From positions 110,059 to 174,058 of the forward strand of contig NZ_JBALHR010000007.1 of NCBI RefSeq assembly GCF_036964905.1: a DNA stretch of 64,000 nt, written 5' to 3'. This document shows positions 59,260-64,000 of this stretch, piece after piece; position 1 is the first letter of the stretch; every line of letters starts with the position of its first letter. The DNA comes from Gemmobacter denitrificans (lineage in GTDB: Bacteria; Pseudomonadota; Alphaproteobacteria; Rhodobacterales; Rhodobacteraceae). The notes below the pieces were generated by a model. It was not told the origin of the DNA and searched no databases. It was given only the letters and a program-made list of their open reading frames with translations. The position numbers were made by a program, and so were the translations under genes.

Positions 59260-59800
59260 GCACTTCGGGGATGTAATGGCGCAGAAGGTTCTCGATCCCC
59301 ATTTTCAGCGTCAGGGTCGAGGACGGGCAGCCTGCGCAGGCGCCTTGCATATGCAGATAGACCACACCACGATCAAACCCGTGGAAGGTAATGTCGCCGC
59401 CATCCTGCGCCACGGCGGGGCGGACGCGGGTATCCAGCAATTCCTTGATCTGGCGCACGACATCGGCATCTTCACCGGCGAAATTGTCGGCATGGCCACC
59501 GGCAGGCCGGGCTTCGCCTTCCATGACAGGGGCACCGGATTGGTAATGTTCCATGATCGCGCCCAGAATGGCGGGCTTGATATGGTTCCAATCCGCCTCA
59601 TCCGTCTTGGTGACGGTCACGAAATCCGACCCGAAAAAGACGGCCTGCACCCCGTCAACCGCGAAGATGCGGGCGGCCAGGGGGCTTTTCGATCCGGCTT
59701 CGGCGGTCGGAAAATCGGCAGTGCCGATCTCCAGCACATCACGTCCGGGCAGGAATTTCAGCGTGGCGGGGTTCGGCGTGGATTCGGTCTGGATGAACAT
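59234..59800 (-). CDS. NifU-like Fe-S scaffold/carrier protein (NFU1/NfuA type)
   Basis: A 188-residue protein with the N-terminal Nfu domain (FIQTESTPNPATLKFLPG) and a C-terminal NifU domain carrying the cluster-binding CxxC (GACAGCPSS, with QDGGDITFHGF before it). It assembles or transfers 4Fe-4S clusters. ATG 59800 (MFIQTESTPN) is clear; the frame upstream is intergenic. It ends inside the tsaB gene by 26 bases. Confidence 0.92.
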   Translation of the reverse strand: MFIQTESTPNPATLKFLPGRDVLEIGTADFPTAEAGSKSPLAARIFAVDGVQAVFFGSDFVTVTKTDEADWNHIKPAILGAIMEHYQSGAPVMEGEARPAGGHADNFAGEDADVVRQIKELLDTRVRPAVAQDGGDITFHGFDRGVVYLHMQGACAGCPSSTLTLKMGIENLLRHYIPEVLEVRPVAA

Positions 59801-59871
59801 GGGTATCTCCGACGGTTCATGTCGGATATGCGCCCCGCCGGTCGGCAAGTCAAGTTTGGAACCGTTCTAAT

Positions 59872-60030
59872 TCAGCGGTCAGGCGTATAATAGGCATACA
59901 TCTGGTCCAGCGCGGTCAGCTCGCGCAGGGGCCGGGTGTCCGGTTCAGGGGTGTAATAGGCCAGCGAATCTTCGCGGGTTTCGGGTTTTGCCGCGGCAGG
60001 GCCGGGCTTTTTGGACAGGCGCATGAACAT
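59872..60030 (-). CDS. Small conserved-looking protein with AYYTP repeats (52 aa)
   Basis: A 52-residue gene with a strong ribosome binding site (AAAGGTGATCC) before ATG 60030. The protein starts MFMRLSKKPGPAAAKPETRE and contains LAYYTPEPDTRPLRELTALD and QMYAYYTPDR, so AYYTP occurs twice. It is basic at the N-terminus, with no transmembrane segment or known motif. It lies 71 bases upstream of the NifU-like gene on the same strand. Codon use and the good start support a real gene; function is unknown. Confidence 0.75.
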   Translation of the reverse strand: MFMRLSKKPGPAAAKPETREDSLAYYTPEPDTRPLRELTALDQMYAYYTPDR

Positions 60031-60148
60031 GGATCACCTTTGTATTGAACCAGTCCTCCCTGCGACGACAATATGCTGCATTGCGGCGAAATGCCATCCC
60101 GGCAATGCTGCGATTGCGAAAAGGTGATCGGGTGACGCAAGGATGCGG

Positions 60149-60625
60149 TCAGGCGAGCGACCGCATCAACCGCCTCAGCATCAGCCGCACGATGATCCGA
60201 TGGGCCGGCGCGACCGGGATCATGTAGGCCCGGCCAAAGCGGTTATGCGTCACGACCGACGACACGACCGACAGTCGCTGGCCGTCCACTGTCACGCATG
60301 TCATCACATCCAGATGCCGATCACGTTCGGTCAGCACCAACCGGTCGGCTGTGGCTTCTTCCACCAGAAAGAAATCCAGCTTGTCGCCCGCCGCCACCCG
60401 GTCGGCCCGCCTTCCGGTGAAACCGCCGATCCGCTTGACGCCAAATCGGGCCGAAACAGCATCCCGCAGTCGGAAGGCCAGGGCAAGGCCGGGCAGCGGC
60501 TGCGCCATGATGCCATTCCAGGCTTCCAGCGGGGTCAGCCTGCGCGGCAGGTCCGCCCCCTGCACATCCAGAAAATCCAGATCCTCTGGCGGGCCGACAA
60601 GGCGGGCATGGGCGGGCAGTTGCAT
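60149..60625 (-). CDS. DUF2867 family protein
   Basis: A 158-residue protein of DUF2867: FLDVQGADLPRRLTPLEAWN, RLRDAVSARFGVKRIGGFTG, DRHLDVMTCVTVDGQRLSVV and THNRFGRAYMIPVAPAHRII. The family is uncharacterised and resembles SRPBCC/START-like domains. ATG 60625 has AGGAGAC upstream. It follows the universal stress protein gene by 74 bases on the same strand. Confidence 0.85.
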   Translation of the reverse strand: MQLPAHARLVGPPEDLDFLDVQGADLPRRLTPLEAWNGIMAQPLPGLALAFRLRDAVSARFGVKRIGGFTGRRADRVAAGDKLDFFLVEEATADRLVLTERDRHLDVMTCVTVDGQRLSVVSSVVTHNRFGRAYMIPVAPAHRIIVRLMLRRLMRSLA

Positions 60626-60699
60626 GCAAGTCTCCTGCAGGATGCGGGCCAGGTTTGCCTGCCCCCATCCGGGGCGCAAGGGCCAAAGTGCCGCAGCCG

Positions 60700-61155
60700 T
60701 CAGGTGATGGCCTCCAGCCGTTCCTTGGACATGTCGCCCGGAACGATGGTGATTGGAATGGGCAGGGTGCCCGAATTGCGGCTGAGCGTGCTGACCAGCG
60801 GCCCCGGCCCGGATTTATCGGTGCCTGCGCCCAAAACCAGCACGCCGATCTGGGGGTCGGCCTGCACCTGAGCCAGAATTTCCTTGGCTGGATCGCCTTC
60901 GCGGATCACCAGTTCGGGGTTCACCCCCTGCTTGTCGCGCATCCATTTGGCAAAGACCTCGAAATGCGCCTCGATCCTTTCGCGGGCCTCTGCCCGCATC
61001 AGATCGGCAACCCCCATCCAATGCGGCACGTCTTCCGGCGGAATGATCGACAGGATCTGCACTCCCGCCCCGGTATGCGCGGCCCGCAGCGCGGCATAGC
61101 GCATGGCGTTCAGACATTCGCGGCTGTCATCCAGCACGACCAGAAACTTGCGCAT
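60700..61155 (-). CDS. Universal stress protein (UspA family)
   Basis: A 151-residue single Usp domain: MRKFLVVLDDSRECLNAMRY at the start, then ELVIREGDPAKEILAQVQAD and VLVLGAGTDKSGPGPLVSTL near the C-terminus. The ATP-binding pattern G-2x-G-9x-G(S/T) is degenerate (GAGTDKSGPGP), so nucleotide binding is uncertain. It may help cells survive stress or starvation. About 190 bases upstream, to the next gene, include a 7-bp inverted repeat GTCCAGC/GCTGGAC (61218-61242). Confidence 0.88.
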   Translation of the reverse strand: MRKFLVVLDDSRECLNAMRYAALRAAHTGAGVQILSIIPPEDVPHWMGVADLMRAEARERIEAHFEVFAKWMRDKQGVNPELVIREGDPAKEILAQVQADPQIGVLVLGAGTDKSGPGPLVSTLSRNSGTLPIPITIVPGDMSKERLEAIT

Positions 61156-61345
61156 CCTGCCCCCTTCGCATGTCGATCATCCTTGTCGGGATTAGGATGA
61201 CCGCTTGGCCCGGGCTTGTCCAGCGTTGCAGAGGGGCTGGACATATCTTGACAATAAAAGTAAGAAATCTCCAGATCGAGCCGCCGCCAGATTGTAACTT
61301 CGACACAGGCCCGAACGGCAGTTCCGGGCGGAAAGGAGCGGCAGG

Positions 61346-61564
61346 ATGCGCAATACCATTTGGGATGATCTTCTGGCGGTCGACCATCTGGCCAGGAATG
61401 AAGGGCAGGGTGGGCTTCACCCAAGGCTGCGGGCCGCAATCGAGGCTGCAGGGCGGTTCCCGACCTATTCATCGGGGCCTTGCGGGGCACAGGCTGCTGC
61501 AGATTTGCCACAAGCGGTTGATTTCGCCCGTATTCCACCGCAGCAAGGGCGGGCCCGCGCATGA
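61346..61564 (+). CDS. Small protein of unknown function (72 aa), coupled to next gene
   Basis: A 72-residue protein starting MRNTIWDDLLAVDHLARNEG, with a good AAAGGAG ribosome binding site eight bases before ATG 61346. It is rich in Ala, Arg and Gly in its second half, without transmembrane or known motifs. Its last four bases overlap the next gene's start (ATGA), indicating translational coupling. I do not recognise a family. Confidence 0.6.
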   Translation: MRNTIWDDLLAVDHLARNEGQGGLHPRLRAAIEAAGRFPTYSSGPCGAQAAADLPQAVDFARIPPQQGRARA

Positions 61565-62079
61565 GCGCCGATCCCTGCTTTCGTCGCCCCGGCGCGCGAC
61601 CGCTGGCCAGTCTGGGACTGGATGCCACGGAAGTTGGCGCGCTGGCCGTGCTGCGCCATTTCATGACCAGTTTTGCACAGCCGGAAAGCCAGGCCTGGAC
61701 CCATGCCTTTGATATCGCCTGCGAACGCTGGGGCATCGCCGAGGGGCCGCGGCTTGCACAGGGGTTGTTGGCCGTATTGCGGGCGGTCATGGCCTGCCGC
61801 CAGACCGGGCTGACCTTCTCCAACCCGCTGTGCCAGGAATGTCGGCTGCGGGTGACGGCGGATGAGGCGGCGATGATGACCATGTTGCACCACATGCGCC
61901 GCGATGCCACGGTTGATGCACGGCTGGCACTGGCTGATCTGACCTTTGGCCGGATGGATGCGCGGCTGATCCAGGCAGCCCTTGCGCTGGCCGCGCGTTT
62001 CCCCGCCGAGCGCGACGGATTTGGCGGGCAACCGGATGTGGCGGAATGGGCCGAAGGGACACCACAGCGCCTGCACTGA
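61561..62079 (+). CDS. Protein of unknown function (172 aa) with Cys pair
   Basis: A 172-residue mostly helical protein: LDATEVGALAVLRHFMTSFA, QAWTHAFDIACERWGIAEGP, LLAVLRAVMACRQTGLTFSN, then PLCQECRLRVTADEAAMMTM with a CxxC pair. The CxxC and an HHMRRD element after it might bind a metal. No known family is recognised. Its start overlaps the small gene upstream by four bases, so the two likely work together. A weak hairpin CTGCAC/GTGCAG spans its stop (62071-62087). Confidence 0.65.
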   Translation: MSADPCFRRPGARPLASLGLDATEVGALAVLRHFMTSFAQPESQAWTHAFDIACERWGIAEGPRLAQGLLAVLRAVMACRQTGLTFSNPLCQECRLRVTADEAAMMTMLHHMRRDATVDARLALADLTFGRMDARLIQAALALAARFPAERDGFGGQPDVAEWAEGTPQRLH

Positions 62080-62107
62080 TCGTGCAGCCCATCCTTGGCG
62101 GGTAGGT

Positions 62108-62806
62108 CTAGCCGCGCGGCTGGCCACGCATCATGGCGCGGTGGAGTGCAAAGGACGGCGCAAAGAAGATCAGCCAGCCGGTGTTGAGGAACAGCAGGAT
62201 CAGACCCGGCCACCACAACAGGCAAAACACCAGCCCGACCGCACCGGCATAGCGCAGCGCGGTTGCGGGGGGCAGAAACCGGCGCAGGCCCAGCAGCAAC
62301 AGCTTGCCGCCGTCCAACGGCTGCACCGGCACCATGTTGAACAGAAACAGCAAGAGGTTCAGCCCGCCAGTGAACAGGAGCCAGGGAAAGACCATGATCC
62401 CAAAACGCGCGGCCTCCGGGTCCAGCAGGGCGCGTGAATAGACCCATTGTGCCAGCAACCCGCAGATCGCCCAGATCGCCAGATTGACGATGGGGCCCAT
62501 CGCCACGATCAGTTCATCCTGCTTGTAACTGGACCGCTGATGTTGGCAGAACCCGCCAAACCCGTGCAGCACGATGCGGTCCACCCGCAGCCCCTGCACC
62601 CGCGCGCCCCAGGCATGGCCCAGCTCGTGCAGATAGACCGAGCCGACGAGAATCCCCATCGTCAGCACCAGATTGACCGGGTCCCCGCCACGCATCAGCG
62701 TGACTGCGGCGATGATCCCGATCAGCAGGGCCGCCGATTGCGACACCTGCACAGGCACGCCAAAGATGCCCCGGAATGAAAACAGGATCGGACCTTCCTG
62801 AAACAT
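62108..62806 (-). CDS. Site-2 protease family metalloprotease (M50)
   Basis: A 232-residue membrane protease with five to six transmembrane segments. HELGH at 60-64 binds zinc, and NMVPVQPLDGGKLLLLGL provides the third ligand (LDG motif). No PDZ or CBS domain is present, so it is the minimal form seen as rhomboid-like peptidase M50 in bacteria. It cuts membrane-embedded substrates; the substrate is unknown. It overlaps the ilvE-like gene by one base. Confidence 0.88.
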   Translation of the reverse strand: MFQEGPILFSFRGIFGVPVQVSQSAALLIGIIAAVTLMRGGDPVNLVLTMGILVGSVYLHELGHAWGARVQGLRVDRIVLHGFGGFCQHQRSSYKQDELIVAMGPIVNLAIWAICGLLAQWVYSRALLDPEAARFGIMVFPWLLFTGGLNLLLFLFNMVPVQPLDGGKLLLLGLRRFLPPATALRYAGAVGLVFCLLWWPGLILLFLNTGWLIFFAPSFALHRAMMRGQPRG

Positions 62807-63675
62807 CAGTTGATCCGGCTGCCTTGCGCCCAGTCCAGATACAGGCTGCGGACATGGTCGGTCATCTTTCGGCTGCGATAGTCCACATCGTCAAAGCGGC
62901 TTACCGATGTGACCTTGGAGAAGTTGCCCGACAGGAACACCTCATCCGCCGCTGCGACATCGGCAAAGGTCAGCACGCATTCGCGCACATCGATCCCGTC
63001 CGCCCGCAGATTGGCAATGTGGCGGGCGCGTGTGATGCCTGCAAGGAAGGTGCCATTGGCGATGGGGGTCATCACCACCCCATCCTTGACGATGAACACG
63101 TTGGCCGTGGCCGTTTCGGCCACATTGCCCATTGCATCGGCCACCAGGGCATTGCCAAAGCCCTTCTGCTTGGCCTCGACCAGCATCCGCGCGTTGTTGG
63201 GGTAAAGGCAACCCGCCTTTGCATTGCAGACCGCATCTTCCAGCACCGGACGGCGGAACCGGGTGCGGGTCAGCGTGGTGCTGGCACTGGCCGGGGCCAT
63301 CGGCACCTCTTCCAGACACAGCGCAAATCCGGTCGAGTTTTCCGCGGGCGCCACCCCCAGATCAGAGCCGTCCACCGCCCAGTACATCGGGCGGATATAG
63401 ACGGCGGCTGTGCGGCCAAAGGGCTTCAGCCCTTCGCGTGCGATGTCCAGCATCTGCTCGGGCGTCATGGTGGGGGTGATCATCAGCGCCTCGGCCGACC
63501 GGTTCACCCGTGCCAGATGCAGATCCAGATCGGGAGCCAGCCCGTCAAACAGCCGCGCACCATCAAAGACCGATGATCCCTGCCAGATGCCGTGATCTGC
63601 GGCGCGCATCACCGCAATGTCGCCGTCATGCCAGTTACCGTTGAACCATGTGCGGATGTTCGTGCCGAATGCCAT
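62806..63675 (-). CDS. ilvE: Branched-chain amino-acid aminotransferase (fold type IV)
   Basis: A 289-residue PLP enzyme that transaminates Val, Leu and Ile. Landmarks are MRAADHGIWQGSSVFDGAR, LHLARVNRSAEAL, the PLP lysine region VCNAKAGCLYPNNARMLVEA and ETATANVFIVKDGVVMTPIA. The start at ATG 63675 follows GGAGAGG; the long frame upstream is promoter region. D-amino-acid aminotransferase is an alternative in this fold, but branched-chain activity fits better. Confidence 0.85.
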   Translation of the reverse strand: MAFGTNIRTWFNGNWHDGDIAVMRAADHGIWQGSSVFDGARLFDGLAPDLDLHLARVNRSAEALMITPTMTPEQMLDIAREGLKPFGRTAAVYIRPMYWAVDGSDLGVAPAENSTGFALCLEEVPMAPASASTTLTRTRFRRPVLEDAVCNAKAGCLYPNNARMLVEAKQKGFGNALVADAMGNVAETATANVFIVKDGVVMTPIANGTFLAGITRARHIANLRADGIDVRECVLTFADVAAADEVFLSGNFSKVTSVSRFDDVDYRSRKMTDHVRSLYLDWAQGSRIN

Positions 63676-63780
63676 GCTACCTCTCCGTGTTGGCGACACT
63701 AAATCATCCTCTGTGCGGAAGGTCCATCGCCAAGCTAGGCGACAGCTGGCACTCGACCAAGGTCGCCCCGAACTGAAAAT

Positions 63781-63796
63781 TGACAATATGTTGTCA
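63781..63796. promoter_or_regulatory. Inverted repeat TGACAA-N4-TTGTCA upstream of ilvE
   Basis: A perfect 6-4-6 inverted repeat TGACAATATGTTGTCA lies about 105 bases upstream of ilvE and 43 bases from the IS edge. It could be a regulator site for ilvE. Position and symmetry are the only support. Confidence 0.35.
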
Positions 63797-63838
63797 TGAT
63801 GGCTTTTGCATTCAATGCACAAGCTAACCGATCTCATT

Positions 63839-64000
63839 CTAGGGTCAGGACCCATTGATTTGCTTGAGGCCGCCGCCGCTGCGTGATTCAAGGCCCCTGA
63901 GCTACGGGGGTGATCATGAGTATTCTATTCTGGTTGACGGACGCGCAGATGGAGCGGCTGAGACCGTTCTTTCCAAAGAGCCATGGCAAGCCACGGGTCG
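63839..64000 (+). mobile_element. Left end of an IS5-type insertion sequence, truncated by window edge
   Basis: A CTAG target-like tetranucleotide (63839-63842) is followed by GGGTCAGGACCCATTG and a short leader before a transposase start. The right end and the second terminal repeat are outside the window, so completeness is unknown. Placement of the left boundary at 63839-63843 is approximate. Confidence 0.6.
63916..64000 (+). CDS. IS5-family transposase, 5' end only
   Basis: Only about 28 codons are visible: MSILFWLTDAQMERLRPFFP then KSHGKPRV. This matches the N-terminus of IS5-family (IS427-like group) DDE transposases, where a WLTDAQ-x7-PFFPKSHGKPR start is typical. A purine-rich GGGGGTG precedes the ATG. 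The catalytic part lies beyond the window. Confidence 0.75.
   Translation, partial: MSILFWLTDAQMERLRPFFPKSHGKPRV

Noticed and set aside
59916..60140. 74-codon frame on the minus strand
   Set aside because: It is out of frame with the 52-residue gene at 59872-60030, which has the better ribosome binding site and protein-like composition.

Overview
The window is GC-rich, densely packed chromosomal DNA from an alphaproteobacterium, most likely of the Rhodobacter/Paracoccus group (Rhodobacteraceae/Paracoccaceae). Supporting signs are a PhaZ-PhaC-PhaP-PhaR cluster with CTGC-N3-GCAG PhaR boxes, ThyX instead of ThyA, ExoD, a Hint-domain protein, paired LiuR-like MerR regulators beside beta-oxidation genes, and a purine-nucleoside (BMP-type) ABC operon. 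No rRNA, prophage, CRISPR array or plasmid gene was seen. The only mobile element is an IS5-type insertion sequence cut off by the right edge. No stretch longer than about 300 bases lacks a gene.

Layout. 1-4.3 kb: end of a GGDEF diguanylate cyclase, then a LysR regulator divergent from an FAD amine oxidoreductase and a PLP aminotransferase. 4.3-13.2 kb: thyX; a TbpB-like surface lipoprotein with its predicted Slam outer-membrane exporter; glyoxalase I; recJ; tRNA-Glu; an ArsC/Spx-like protein; a cold-shock protein; thrS. 13.4-15.8 kb: a DNA glycosylase (tag) and two alpha/beta hydrolases, one lacking its nucleophile serine. 15.8-20.3 kb: polyhydroxyalkanoate storage (phaZ divergent from phaC, phaP, phaR). 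20.4-23.3 kb: a LysR regulator, exoD and an orphan DegT/DnrJ aminotransferase behind a 16-bp inverted repeat that covers its ribosome binding site.

23.4-31.8 kb, minus strand: a putrescine-type catabolic unit. It has a polar amino-acid ABC transporter (ATPase, binding protein, two permeases), two gamma-glutamylamine-synthetase-like proteins, a class I amidotransferase and a PuuB oxidase. Together these could import an amine, gamma-glutamylate it, oxidise it and remove the glutamyl group. 31.9-39.5 kb: small and housekeeping genes (PhnD-like/TerB pair, DUF1330, PhzF, rlmJ, CBS protein, proC, tRNA-binding protein, D-2-hydroxyacid dehydrogenase, sulfotransferase, Hint protein).

39.4-50.8 kb: fatty-acid or acyl-CoA degradation (bifunctional FadB/FadJ-like protein, thiolase, acyl-CoA dehydrogenase, two MerR regulators, two hotdog thioesterases) with cupins, a GST and a MATE pump. 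50.8-58.0 kb: a TIGR02186-TauE/SafE pair, then purine-nucleoside uptake and phosphorolysis (BMP binding protein, ATPase, two permeases, nucleoside phosphorylase). 58.2-63.7 kb: rimI, tsaB, a NifU-like Fe-S protein, a 52-residue small protein, DUF2867, universal stress protein, two coupled unknown genes, a site-2 protease and a branched-chain aminotransferase. The IS5-type element follows.

All functions are inferred from sequence by eye; no database search was run. Starts were moved inward from the longest reading frame wherever a ribosome binding site or family length favoured it.
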